Shown here in pieces: positions 1-8,519 of a stretch of 64,000 bases of DNA. Source of the DNA: Methylocapsa sp. S129 (GTDB lineage: Bacteria; Pseudomonadota; Alphaproteobacteria; Rhizobiales; Beijerinckiaceae); NCBI RefSeq assembly GCF_009765995.1, contig NZ_LMUI01000011.1, forward strand, positions 572,824-636,823, read 5' to 3'. The notes beneath the pieces are model-generated. The model was given only the letters and a program-made list of their open reading frames with translations, did no database searches and had not been told where the DNA came from. How positions within the stretch are numbered: the stretch's first letter is position 1; every line of letters begins with the position of its first letter. The translations under genes were made by a program, and so were the position numbers.

Positions 1-786
1 TATGGATTCTACATCAGTCTTCATAAATGGAACCCGATGGGCGCGTCACCCTTCGTCGGGTTCGACAACTATATCCAACTGTTCAGCAACTCTCGTTTTT
101 TGAATGCATTGGAGAACACCTTTATCTATGCCGTGTGGGCGATACCGCTCGTTCTCGTTCTCGGCTTGGCGTTCGCTCTTCTCTTGAAGCGCGCAAAGGT
201 GCGTGGCGTAGGCTTTATCGAAGGCGCATTGTTCTTCCCGTATTTGCTGAACGTTTCGGTGGTCGGCATTCTCTGGAATTTTCTCCTCGATCCCAATGTC
301 GGCATCATTCCTTACTACATCCGGGCGGCCGGGTTTCCCGCGCCCGATTTCCTCAATAACCCAGCCCTGGTGCTGCCGACGATCGCCTTCGTCTCGGCAT
401 GGTGGCTGTGCGGCTACAGGATGGTTGTGTTTCGCGCCGGGCTCAACGCCATTCCCGAGGAACTGTACGAAAGCTCTTCGCTCGACGGCGCCGGACCCGT
501 TCGCCAGTTCTTCTCGATAACGCTGCCGTTGATGAAGCCGTCGATCCTCTTCGCCGCCATCCTCACCATCGTGGCCGGCCTCTGTATGCTCGGCCAGGTC
601 CTTATCATGACCAACGGCGGACCGGGAACATCGTCCGAGGTCCTGGCGCTTTTCATGTATCGGACCGCATTCGAATCCTTCAATTTCGGTCAGGCTGCGG
701 CCGTTGGCTTCGTCCTTTTCGCCATCGTCTTCTTGATCAGTATGGCGCTCGTCCGGGTGTTCGGGCTGAAATCGGAGCTCGGCTGA
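1..786 (+). CDS. Sugar ABC transporter permease, MalF/UgpA type (5' end outside window)
   Basis: Inner-membrane permease half of a CUT1 carbohydrate importer. The reading frame is open from base 1, so the start lies upstream; about 261 residues are visible. Several long hydrophobic segments are present, and near the middle of the last third is the EAA loop (PEELYESSSLDGAG...ITLP) that docks on the ATPase. The stop codon overlaps the ATG of the second permease (TGATG), which implies translational coupling. The binding protein, if present, should lie just left of the window. The substrate cannot be read from the sequence; neighbouring lyase and hydratase genes suggest a sugar acid or rare sugar. 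Confidence 0.93.
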   Translation, partial: YGFYISLHKWNPMGASPFVGFDNYIQLFSNSRFLNALENTFIYAVWAIPLVLVLGLAFALLLKRAKVRGVGFIEGALFFPYLLNVSVVGILWNFLLDPNVGIIPYYIRAAGFPAPDFLNNPALVLPTIAFVSAWWLCGYRMVVFRAGLNAIPEELYESSSLDGAGPVRQFFSITLPLMKPSILFAAILTIVAGLCMLGQVLIMTNGGPGTSSEVLALFMYRTAFESFNFGQAAAVGFVLFAIVFLISMALVRVFGLKSELG

Positions 787-1613
787 TGAGAAGATCAAGC
801 GCGCTCAAGCCGATCGTTAAATACGTCCTCTACTACGGCTTGGCGCTCATCTGGGTCGTCCCCATCATCTGGATGGCGGTAACTTCAGTCAAGCCGACGC
901 CAGAGGTGATGAGCTTCACCCCGCATTGGATACCGTCGTCTCTGACGCTTGAGCATTTCTGGGCGCTCCTCGAGCGTCGTCCTTTCTTTTTGTGGCTGGC
1001 GAATTCGTTCCAGATCGCGCTTCTCGCCACCGTGATCACGATCGTCGTGACGACATTCGCCGCCTATTCTTTGGCTCGGCTCAAATGGCGAGGGCGCAAC
1101 GCCATCTTCGCCATGTTTCTCACCGCTATGTTCATCCCTTGGGAAATCAACTCGATCCCACTTTTCTTCATCGTCAAGGATATGGGGTTGCTGAACACCT
1201 TCATGTCAGTCGCTCTGCCGCTGTCCGCACTGCCTGTCAGTCTGTTCTTGTTGCGGCAGTTCTTCATCAACATTCCGACCGACCTCGAGGACGCGGCGAA
1301 GATAGATGGATGCGGGCATTTGCGAATCCTCTGGCACATCATCATTCCGGTGTCCCTGCCGGCCTATGGAGCGCTCGCGATCTTCATCTTCATCTTCGCG
1401 TGGAACGAATTCTTCTGGTCGCTCGTGGCCCTTCAGCGTTCGGGCGTGCGAACGCTGCCGATCGGACTCAAGACGCTCGTGGCGGCTTCCGACATTCAAT
1501 ACGACTTGATGATGGCTGGCTCGTTCATGGCCACCTTGCCGGCGCTCATCATCTTTCTCCTCCTTCGGCGTCACGTGATCGCAGGGATCTCGATGGCTGG
1601 GGTAAGGCGCTAA
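786..1613 (+). CDS. Sugar ABC transporter permease, MalG/UgpE type
   Basis: Second permease of the CUT1 importer, 275 residues. The chosen ATG overlaps the stop of the first permease. A first membrane segment follows at about residues 12-32, then a long periplasmic loop, further membrane helices, and an EAA motif (DLEDAAKIDGCG...IIPVSLPA) in the C-terminal half. It should pair with the upstream permease and with the UgpC-like ATPase at 3237-4304. Family membership is clear, the transported sugar is not. The downstream gene begins 23 bases after the stop, so it is likely on the same transcript. Confidence 0.95.
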   Translation: MRRSSALKPIVKYVLYYGLALIWVVPIIWMAVTSVKPTPEVMSFTPHWIPSSLTLEHFWALLERRPFFLWLANSFQIALLATVITIVVTTFAAYSLARLKWRGRNAIFAMFLTAMFIPWEINSIPLFFIVKDMGLLNTFMSVALPLSALPVSLFLLRQFFINIPTDLEDAAKIDGCGHLRILWHIIIPVSLPAYGALAIFIFIFAWNEFFWSLVALQRSGVRTLPIGLKTLVAASDIQYDLMMAGSFMATLPALIIFLLLRRHVIAGISMAGVRR

Positions 1614-1636
1614 CCTCCAACGGAAAGGACCTGAGA

Positions 1637-2599
1637 ATGGCACGCATTTCGAAATTTATCGCAAGAGGCGTCATGCCGGCTTGCCTCACGCCGTTCCGCG
1701 AAGATCTCTCGATCGACGAGGGGGCCTACCGTCGTCATCTCAAGGATATCGCGTCCGTCGCTGGCGTGAGCGCGATATGCGCCAACGGCCATGCCGGCGA
1801 GGTCTCGTCGCTTACCTTCGATGAGCAGAGACGCGTTGCCGCGATCACGAAGGAGGCGCTCGGGGACGCCGTCCCGACCATTGTCGGCGTCTTCACGAAT
1901 TCGAGCATGGAGGCCGCGAGACTTGCGCGCATGGCCCAAGACGAGGGCGCGGACGCTTTGCTTGTCTTTCCGCCCGACATCTTAGGCCTCGAAGGGCATA
2001 TGCGCCCAGCAAGCATCATCGAGCATTTTCGTTACATCACGCAAGCGAGCGATCTGCCGATCATCGCTTTCCAATATCCGTTCGTGTCCCGGCTGAGCTA
2101 CCCGCTGGAGACGCTCCTCGAATTATGCCAGCGCTACCCGCAGATTCGAGCGATCAAGGATCAATACGGAGATGGCAAGGCGCACGAGCGCCATATTCGT
2201 GAGCTTGGCGCGCTCGACAGCCCCGTCAATGTCCTCACCACCCACAGCACCTGGCTCCTTGGGTCATTGGCTCTCGGATGCCAGGGCGTTCTTTCGGGCG
2301 CGGGCAGCGTCATCGCCAATTTCCAAGTGGCGCTGTTCCAGGCCGTTCAGGCGGGGGAGCTGCAAAAGGCGCGCGAGATCAACGATCATATCTTCCCGAC
2401 GGTCCGCGCCTTCTACGATTCGCCGCTTTTCGATCAGCACAACAGGATGAAAGAAGCGCTTGTCATTCTTGGGCGCCTCGACAGGGCCGTCGTGCGTCCC
2501 CCCCTTGTGAAACTTACCGCGCAAGAGATCGAGAAAATCCGTCATTTCCTCGAGCTCGCTGGCCTTCATCCCCAAAACGTCTACGCGAAAGTAGCATGA
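1637..2599 (+). CDS. DapA-family (dihydrodipicolinate synthase/N-acetylneuraminate lyase) aldolase or dehydratase
   Basis: Class I TIM-barrel lyase of 320 residues. The Schiff-base lysine is visible in RAIKDQYG. Two active-site elements differ from true DapA: the GTTGE loop reads NGHAGE, and the YNxP tyrosine position is Phe (AFQYP). It therefore probably does not make dihydrodipicolinate. Sugar-acid dehydratases and 2-keto-3-deoxy acid aldolases are the likely alternatives. An AAGGAC-like ribosome site precedes the ATG. It sits between sugar permeases and a MaoC hydratase whose ATG overlaps its stop (ATGATG), which points to a joint catabolic role. The exact reaction is inferred only. Confidence 0.9.
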   Translation: MARISKFIARGVMPACLTPFREDLSIDEGAYRRHLKDIASVAGVSAICANGHAGEVSSLTFDEQRRVAAITKEALGDAVPTIVGVFTNSSMEAARLARMAQDEGADALLVFPPDILGLEGHMRPASIIEHFRYITQASDLPIIAFQYPFVSRLSYPLETLLELCQRYPQIRAIKDQYGDGKAHERHIRELGALDSPVNVLTTHSTWLLGSLALGCQGVLSGAGSVIANFQVALFQAVQAGELQKAREINDHIFPTVRAFYDSPLFDQHNRMKEALVILGRLDRAVVRPPLVKLTAQEIEKIRHFLELAGLHPQNVYAKVA

Positions 2600-3057
2600 T
2601 GGAACACTCCGCGACGTCGACAGAAAATTTCTACGTCAAGCTCGGCGACAACGCTGTCTTCAGCAAGACGATCGGAGAGTCGGATATTTACCTGTACGCC
2701 GGTTTGACGGGGGATTTCTCGCCAAACCATATGAACGAAGCCGAGATGCGCAAGACTGCCTATGGTCGCCGGATGGCGCACGGGGCAATGCTCATCGGCT
2801 TCATGTCGACGACGTCGACGATCGTCGCCGAGCGCGCTGGCAGAGATGGAGCGCCTGAGACGCCGGTGTCGCTGGGATACGACCGGATCAGATTTGTCGC
2901 CCCTGTCTTTATCGGGGACACGATCACCGTGACCTACACGGTCGCGCATATCGACTTGAACAAACGCCGGGCGGTGTCTGATGTGACCGTGGCGAATGAC
3001 CAAGGGAAAACCGTCGCTGTCGGGCAGCACATCCTGAAATGGGTTGCTCGGACTTAG
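2596..3057 (+). CDS. MaoC-like hotdog-fold dehydratase/hydratase
   Basis: Small (153 aa) single-hotdog protein. The hydratase-2 motif is present as YAGLTGDFSPNH, with the catalytic Asp and His, followed by GRRMAHGAM as in R-specific enoyl hydratases. Such proteins hydrate 2-enoyl-CoA or dehydrate beta-hydroxy acyl groups. Two ATGs (2596 and 2599) overlap the end of the DapA-like gene, so translation is coupled. A MaoC protein inside a sugar importer operon is unusual. It may act on a small CoA thioester or an unsaturated acid released by the lyase; this is inference. Confidence 0.9.
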   Translation: MMEHSATSTENFYVKLGDNAVFSKTIGESDIYLYAGLTGDFSPNHMNEAEMRKTAYGRRMAHGAMLIGFMSTTSTIVAERAGRDGAPETPVSLGYDRIRFVAPVFIGDTITVTYTVAHIDLNKRRAVSDVTVANDQGKTVAVGQHILKWVART

Positions 3058-3236
3058 AGCCGCGCATGGCTGCGTTTGGAGCCCGGTGACGGGCTTGGGC
3101 CTGTCGGCAGCCTCCGTAATCCGTTCGTGCGCCGCCGCGAGGGGCCGCGGCGGCTGTTGGTTCGCATGCGGTCGGGATGGTGCGCGCCGAGTTCGGCGCG
3201 GCGTCATCTTCGGCGCAGTTTGAGGGAAACGTCTTC

Positions 3237-4304
3237 ATGGCGAGTGTGAGCATCAAGAACATCCGCAAAGCCTATGGCTCGGTTGAGATGATCCACGGCA
3301 TCAATGTCGAGATCGTTGACGGAGAGTTTGTCACCTTGGTTGGGCCGTCCGGATGTGGGAAATCAACGCTCTTGCGCATGATCGCGGGGCTTGAAGAGAT
3401 TACTTCGGGCGAGATCAGGATCGAGAACCGCGTGGTGAACGACGTGCCCCCGAAGGAGCGCGATATTGCTATGGTGTTCCAGAACTACGCGCTCTACCCG
3501 CACATGACGGTCGCCGACAACATGGCCTTCTCGCTCAAGCTGAAGCGGGCGCCCAGGGCCGAGATCGAGACCATGGTCGACAGGGCGGCGGATATCCTCG
3601 GTTTGCGAGCGTTGCTCGATCGCTATCCACGCCAACTCTCGGGGGGCCAGCGGCAACGTGTCGCCATGGGTCGCGCCATTGTGCGCGATCCGCGCGTCTT
3701 CCTGTTCGACGAGCCGCTTTCGAACCTCGACGCCAAGCTACGCGTCGCCATGCGCGCCGAGATCAAGAGCCTCCACCAGCGGCTCAAGACCACCACGATT
3801 TATGTCACCCATGACCAGGTCGAGGCGATGACGATGGCCGACAAGATTGTGGTGCTCCATGGCGGCCATGTCGAGCAGATCGGAGCGCCGCTCGAGCTTT
3901 ACGACCGGCCGGCCAATTTGTTCGTGGCGGGCTTCATCGGCTCGCCCGCGATGAATGTGCTGACGGGCAAGATCGAGGGCGGTGCGAAGCCTGCCTTCAA
4001 GGCCGATAACGGTGTCGTGATGCCGCTCATGACGGCCCCCACGGCTTCAGAAGGGAAGCCTATGGCCTACGGCTTCCGTCCCGAGCACCTGCGTATCGCG
4101 CAGGACGGCGTGCCGGCCGAGGTGGTGGTGGTCGAGCCGACGGGTTCCGAGACCCAGGTGATGCTTAGGCTTGGCAGCTCCGACATCGTCGCCGTGTTCC
4201 GCGACCGCATCGCGGTCAGACCGGGCGAGATCATCAAGATTCAACCCGATCTGGAAGCCGTGCATCTCTTCGACGGCGAGAGCGGTCAGCGCCTCGCCGC
4301 ATGA
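3237..4304 (+). CDS. ugpC: Sugar ABC transporter ATP-binding protein, UgpC/MsmK type
   Basis: Cytosolic ATPase of the CUT1 importer, 355 residues. Walker A is GPSGCGKST (36-44), the signature is LSGGQ (134-138), Walker B is VFLFDEP (154-160), and the H-loop His is about residue 192. The C-terminal third has the TOBE-like regulatory fold typical of the family. The ATG at 3237 is chosen over an upstream in-frame GTG because the conserved protein starts with MASVSIKNIRKAYG. It lies 179 bases after the MaoC gene, so it may have its own promoter or be the last gene of the operon. The symbol refers to the family; glycerol-3-phosphate is not implied. Confidence 0.95.
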   Translation: MASVSIKNIRKAYGSVEMIHGINVEIVDGEFVTLVGPSGCGKSTLLRMIAGLEEITSGEIRIENRVVNDVPPKERDIAMVFQNYALYPHMTVADNMAFSLKLKRAPRAEIETMVDRAADILGLRALLDRYPRQLSGGQRQRVAMGRAIVRDPRVFLFDEPLSNLDAKLRVAMRAEIKSLHQRLKTTTIYVTHDQVEAMTMADKIVVLHGGHVEQIGAPLELYDRPANLFVAGFIGSPAMNVLTGKIEGGAKPAFKADNGVVMPLMTAPTASEGKPMAYGFRPEHLRIAQDGVPAEVVVVEPTGSETQVMLRLGSSDIVAVFRDRIAVRPGEIIKIQPDLEAVHLFDGESGQRLAA

Positions 4305-4448
4305 GATGACCAAGCGGACAATTTCATCGTCGCAAGGACAAAGCGAAAGACTTTCCTCGCTACGCGAGGCGCGGTTTCAATCGTGGTCTCAAAGCGTTTG
4401 AGGAAATTGTAAGAGCTGAAAGGGGCGGAAACAGACTTGCTCGACCTA

Positions 4449-4462
4449 GAGCGTTCTGCTCT
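4449..4462 (+). repeat. IS630 left terminal inverted repeat
   Basis: GAGCGTTCTGCTCT at the left end, directly after the TA target. It matches the complement of the right end at most of the first 11 positions. Confidence 0.8.
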
Positions 4463-4538
4463 TGGGTTGACTCGAAGGGGGATTCCCGAATCGGGAGATT
4501 TCTGATTCACCCTGCTGACTGGACGGAGGTCAGCGGGC

Positions 4539-5491
4539 ATGGCGAAATCTTATTCTCAGGATTTGCGTGATCGGGTTCTGGATGCGGTCGACAAGGAAGG
4601 CATGAGCCGGCGGTCGGCGGCGGACCGGTTCGGGATTGGCGAGTCTTCGGCGATCCGTTGGATTCGACGGCTGATGGAGGCTGGTTCGCGGCTGCCGGCG
4701 GGCACGGGGGGCCACCGAGCTTCCAAGCTCGCGCCGCACCGGGCGTTCATTGAGGCGGCTCTGGCGGCGCAGTCCGACCTGACCCAGCAGGCCCTGTGCG
4801 ACCGTTTGTTGGCCGAACGCGGGGTGAAGGCGGATACATCGATGATGAGTCGCTTTCTTCGACGCGAAGGGATCACGTTTAAAAAAAGACGTTGGTCGCG
4901 CGCGAACAAGGGCGCCCGGATGTCGCGCGCCGCCGCGAGCGATGGCGCAAATATCAAGGGCTGATCAATCCTGCCCGGCTCGTGTTCATCGACGAGACCT
5001 GGACCAAGACCAACATGACGCGCCTATACGGCTGGGCGAAACGGGGCAGCCGTCTCATCGACAAGACGACGCCTCATGGCCATTGGCAAACCACGACCTT
5101 CCTCGCGGCGCTGAGAAACGACCGCATCGACGCGCCCTGCCTATTCGACGGTCCCATCAACGGCGAACGTTTCCGAGCCTATGTCGAACAAGAACTCGTC
5201 CCCACGCTCAAGACCGACGACATCGTCGTTCTCGACAATCTCGGATCTCATAAATCAAAAGCGGTCCGCAGCGCCGTGCGAGCGGTCGGAGCGCGCCTCG
5301 TCTTCCTCCCAAAATACTCGCCCGATCTCAATCCGATCGAGCAGGTCTTCGCCAAGCTCAAGGGCGAACTTCGAAAGGCCAAGCCACGAACCATCGACGC
5401 TATCTGCGACGCAATCCGCCAAACCCTGCCCCGCTTCAGTCCCAGGGAATGCGGAAACTACCTCGAAAACGCAGGATATGCGCCAAGCTAA
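4539..5491 (+). CDS. IS630-family DDE transposase made by -1 frameshifting
   Basis: The upstream frame (4539-4964) encodes the N-terminal helix-turn-helix DNA-binding part (SYSQDLRDRVLDAV, RSAADRFGIGES). The downstream frame, ending at 5491, encodes the catalytic core: first Asp in FIDETW, second Asp in VVLDNLGSHK, Glu in YSPDLNPIEQVF. A -1 shift on the seven A's at 4881-4887 joins them into a protein of about 317 residues with the family's usual KKKTLVAREQGRPDV linker. The downstream frame has a TAA at 4880, so it cannot be entered earlier. All three catalytic acids are present, so the enzyme should be active. Confidence 0.92.
4881..4888 (+). promoter_or_regulatory. A7G slippery site for programmed -1 frameshift
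   Basis: Sequence AAAAAAAG. Zero-frame codons are AAA AAA AGA; slipping back one base gives AAA AAG and enters the catalytic frame. Transcriptional slippage on the same run would have the same effect. Confidence 0.85.
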
Positions 5492-5504
5492 ATGCAAAAC
5501 GCTC
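5491..5504 (-). repeat. IS630 right terminal inverted repeat
   Basis: Reads AATGCAAAACGCTC on the plus strand. Its complement, GAGCGTTTTGC, matches the left end except for one base in the first 11. The transposase stop codon overlaps its inner edge. Confidence 0.8.
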
Positions 5505-5641
5505 TAACGCCACAGCGCCGCACTCCTACACCACCCATAGCCGTCAATCTGGCCCGTCGCCTGAACCTCCGCTTTGGAGGCGCCGTGACTACTGGCGAAA
5601 TGGCTCCGCTCGGACCTGGCCAATGGGATTTCAGGCGGACT

Positions 5642-6793
5642 TCATCGGGCATAGCGGAAGCGCAATACGCCCTCGCGTTCTGCGAGCTCTGAAAGCCTAC
5701 GCAGCCCCATATGGCCGATCGTCACGTCGATTTCCGTCGATAGCAGATCGAGCATTTGCGACACGCCGCGCTCCCCATCGGCCGCCACGGCATAAGCATA
5801 GGCTCGCCCAAGCAGGACAGCTTTGGCGCCGAGAGCCATTGCCTTGACGACGTGACTGCCGCGCCGCACCCCGCCATCGAAGAGAACATCTGTCCGTCGG
5901 CCGGCCGCGGCGACGATCTCCGGCAGAACCGAGATTGTGGAGCGGGCGCCATCAAGTTGCCGGCCGCCGTGGTTGGATACGACGATGGCGTCGGCGCCGA
6001 TATCAGCGCATCTTTCGGCATCCCTCGCGTTCATGACGCCTTTGATGATGAGCTTGCCTTTCCAGCGATCGCGGAAGCGAGCGATATCGCTCCAGGTCAT
6101 GGTGGGGTCGATCAGATTGCCGAGATTGGCGGCCTGTTCGAGAGCGCCCGTCCCATATTCCGGGTAGGGCGCCAGGTTGTTGATCCGGAGCGGGCCCGAG
6201 CGTAGAGCGCCCATCACCCAACGAGGCCGCCTGAGCAGCGCCAACGCCAGCCGCGGCGTCATCTTTGTCAAGCTGCGAAAGCCATTGCGCGTATCTCTTT
6301 CGCGAACGCTCTTGATCTGGCTGTCGACGGTGATGCAGAGCGCATCCACGCCGACGTTCTCGGCCCTTTGCAGCAATCGCTCGGACAGCGACCGCTCCTT
6401 GAGCACGTAGAGTTGGAACCAGAGGGGTCCGTCTGTCGCCTTGCGAAGGTCTTCGAGCGAGACGATTCCGAAATTGGAGAGGCAGAATGGCGCGCCGACC
6501 GCGTGCGCGGCGCGGGCCGCCATGATCTCCGCGTGTGGCGCGAACAGCCCGGCGAAACCGAGCGGCGCCAGCGCGAACGGTCGAGGCCACGTCTTGCCGA
6601 GATAATGTGTCGAAAGGTCCCTGTCCGCAACATCGATAAGAACCCGCTGTTCGAACGACCAGTTTTCGAAATCCTCGACGTTGGCCCTCGCGGTCGCCTC
6701 GCTGAAGGCGGCGCCGTCGATGAAGTCGAAAAATATTTTCGGGAGTCGCCGCCTCGCTCGATCGCGCGCATCTTCCCAATTGGCGATGATCAC
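5642..6793 (-). CDS. FMN-dependent alpha-hydroxy acid dehydrogenase/oxidase (LldD family)
   Basis: TIM-barrel flavoenzyme of 383 residues that oxidises an L-2-hydroxy acid to the 2-keto acid. Visible hallmarks are WFQLYV (126-131), the FMN-phosphate lysine in IIKGV (about 251), the catalytic SNHGGRQLDG with His275 and Arg278, and DGGVRRGSHV for phosphate binding. The length is usual for lactate, mandelate or glycolate oxidases. The start is MIIANWEDAR, where family members begin. It is in line with the D-2-hydroxyacid dehydrogenase upstream (172-bp gap), so the two may use opposite stereoisomers of related acids. The exact substrate is unknown. Confidence 0.93.
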   Translation of the reverse strand: MIIANWEDARDRARRRLPKIFFDFIDGAAFSEATARANVEDFENWSFEQRVLIDVADRDLSTHYLGKTWPRPFALAPLGFAGLFAPHAEIMAARAAHAVGAPFCLSNFGIVSLEDLRKATDGPLWFQLYVLKERSLSERLLQRAENVGVDALCITVDSQIKSVRERDTRNGFRSLTKMTPRLALALLRRPRWVMGALRSGPLRINNLAPYPEYGTGALEQAANLGNLIDPTMTWSDIARFRDRWKGKLIIKGVMNARDAERCADIGADAIVVSNHGGRQLDGARSTISVLPEIVAAAGRRTDVLFDGGVRRGSHVVKAMALGAKAVLLGRAYAYAVAADGERGVSQMLDLLSTEIDVTIGHMGLRRLSELAEREGVLRFRYAR

Positions 6794-6965
6794 CGCGGCG
6801 TCACTCCAGAACGAAGGCGTCGATTGTTTGACGGCGGCAGCCTCTGGTTCAGACCGCCTTTCTTGACTGGCGCCGCCGAGTCTGGTCGACGACCGATCCC
6901 CTGTCTGTTGATATCGCCGGAAAGAATCTTCGTCCCGTTCCGCGCTGCGATAGGGGCCGCGCCGA

Positions 6966-7964
6966 TCAATGCGGCTCTCCCGATGGGCGCGCGGCGGCGG
7001 CCTTAATATGCGCCGTCTCTGGAACCGCCGTTACCGCTCGGCCTTCTGCGAACCACGACAGGAGGTTGTCGACGCATAGATCCGCCATGGCTTGCCGGCT
7101 GTTCTCCGTTGCGGAGCCCACGTGCGGCAATAGTGTGGCGGTCGGAAGGTCAAGCAGCGCCTGCGGCAGGTTCGGCTCTTCAGCGAAGACATCCAGACCG
7201 GCCGCGGCGATGACGCCGTTTTGGAGCGCTTTGATCAAGTCGTTTTGGTCGACGGTCTTCCCTCGACCGATATTGATAAAGATACCGTTCGGACCAAGGG
7301 CGTCAAAAACTTTCGCGTCGATCACCCTTGCAGTGGCTGCAGTGCTCGGCGCCACGGATATCAATGTGTCGACAGCCTCCGCCAAGCCGATGAGGGTAGG
7401 GTAGAACGAGTAATCAACCCCCTCCACCCGATTGCGATTGTGGTAGGCGATACTGATGCCGAAGGCCTTGAGCCGCTGGGCGACCGCCAAGCCCACGCGC
7501 CCCATGCCGAATATCCCCGCCCGTCGTCCCTGCAAAGTGCGCTTGGTCAGCGGATAGGCGCCTTGGGACGCCCACTGGCCGTCGCGCAGCCATCGTTCGG
7601 CGCGAGGCAATTCGCGAACGGCATTGATCAATAGTCCGATCGCGATGTCCGCGACATCTTCTGTGAGAACGCCAGGCGTATGTGTCACCATGATGCCGCG
7701 GGACGCCGCGTGGCCGACATCGACGCTGTCGTAGCCTACGCCGAAATGCGCGATGATTTCCAGATTAGGGAAAGCATCCATCATGTCCGCATTGATCGGG
7801 ATGATCGCGCAGATCCCTCGGATGCTGGCGGCGATATCCGCCGGCAAAAGCTGTCCGCGCCAAGCCTCTTGTCGCACCATCGCAAAGTTCTGGTCGATCC
7901 GCTGCAGCGCCTTCTCATGGAGCGGGCCCGGAACGAGGACGCGTGCAGATTTCGACCCGTGCAA
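6966..7964 (-). CDS. D-isomer-specific 2-hydroxyacid dehydrogenase
   Basis: NAD(P)-dependent dehydrogenase, 332 residues from the proposed TTG. The Rossmann motif GMGRVG is at 153-158. Catalytic residues are Arg in NIGRGK (234), Glu in FAEEP (about 262) and His in LLPHVGSAT (281). The TTG at 7964 has a GGGGA ribosome site six bases upstream and gives the family-like start MHGSKSARVLVPG. An ATG at 8105 with a GGAGGG site is in frame and would add 47 residues with atypical codon use and no family match, but it remains possible. It is divergent from the GntR gene and probably controlled by it. Confidence 0.9.
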   Translation of the reverse strand: MHGSKSARVLVPGPLHEKALQRIDQNFAMVRQEAWRGQLLPADIAASIRGICAIIPINADMMDAFPNLEIIAHFGVGYDSVDVGHAASRGIMVTHTPGVLTEDVADIAIGLLINAVRELPRAERWLRDGQWASQGAYPLTKRTLQGRRAGIFGMGRVGLAVAQRLKAFGISIAYHNRNRVEGVDYSFYPTLIGLAEAVDTLISVAPSTAATARVIDAKVFDALGPNGIFINIGRGKTVDQNDLIKALQNGVIAAAGLDVFAEEPNLPQALLDLPTATLLPHVGSATENSRQAMADLCVDNLLSWFAEGRAVTAVPETAHIKAAAARPSGEPH

Positions 7965-8126
7965 TGTAATCCCCTGTGATCGTTGATAATGGCGGCCCGA
8001 CGTTTCGGAAGCCCCGGTCGCTAGGGCATTTACCCCCACACGGCGCCCCCAGCGAGTTCGGCTCCGCCTCTCGCCGCCAGCGGACGACCGAGAAATTACA
8101 AGCATAGCATCCCTCCGTCGCAAAGT

Positions 8127-8142
8127 GAATATATTTGATATT
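8127..8142 (+). promoter_or_regulatory. Left copy of inverted AT-rich operator candidate
   Basis: GAATATATTTGATATT. Its exact reverse complement occurs at 8263-8278, with centres 136 bp apart. It lies just upstream of the GGAGGG-ATG at 8105, in promoter position for the leftward dehydrogenase gene. Confidence 0.6.
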
Positions 8143-8250
8143 TATGCCTATAGTAGCTGTGGCGTGCGGACGACATTCAAACACGCCGTAGCGACAAGGC
8201 TCACCGGGGGCTCCTAGGCGACCATTCAGGGGGTCAAGCCAAAAGGCGGC

Positions 8251-8277
8251 TTGACAGCAGTTAATATCAAATATATT
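8251..8277 (+). promoter_or_regulatory. Candidate sigma70-type promoter for the gntR operon
   Basis: TTGACA at 8251-8256 and TATATT at 8272-8277, with a 15-bp spacer (or TATTCG at 17 bp). The -10 region lies inside the right operator copy, as expected for autorepression. Confidence 0.4.
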
Positions 8278-8278
8278 C
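8263..8278 (-). promoter_or_regulatory. Right copy of inverted AT-rich operator candidate
   Basis: AATATCAAATATATTC, the exact reverse complement of 8127-8142. It is followed by GATAT, so ATATC and GATAT also form a local dyad. The likely binder is the GntR/FCD protein encoded at 8520. Confidence 0.6.
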
Positions 8279-8519
8279 GATATCCATGAAACGGCTGACG
8301 GCAGAGATGCGATGGGAGGCGATCGTGAGTTTAGGCGCCGCGCGCCGCTCAAATTCAGCAGATTCTGCGAAACGCGCGTCGGCGGCCACGAATTCCCGTT
8401 GCTTCGTCCCACGCCGTGAGCAGCTCTGGCGGCATCAGGCAAGTAGATCGGCGCCGCTTGCTAACCGTACAAAATTGTCCTGTAGACCAGATAGTCAGCT
8501 CATCTATTGGACGCGCTTC

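Larger units (their letters stand above)
4449..5504 (+). mobile_element. IS630-family insertion sequence (1056 bp)
   Basis: Complete element flanked on both sides by TA (4447-4448 and 5505-5506), the target that IS630/Tc1-type elements duplicate. The outer ends are related inverted repeats: GAGCGTTCTGC on the left, GCAAAACGCTC on the right. It encodes one transposase split over two frames. It sits between the UgpC-like ATPase gene and the convergent 2-hydroxyacid oxidase gene, so it disrupts no visible reading frame. It appears intact. Confidence 0.93.
7965..8519. other. Divergent regulatory region between dehydrogenase and GntR regulator
   Basis: About 555 bases without a supported gene if the TTG start of the dehydrogenase is right. 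It contains two copies of an AT-rich 16-bp sequence in opposite orientation and a plausible promoter (TTGACA at 8251). The AT-rich patches stand out from the GC-rich surroundings. Confidence 0.6.
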
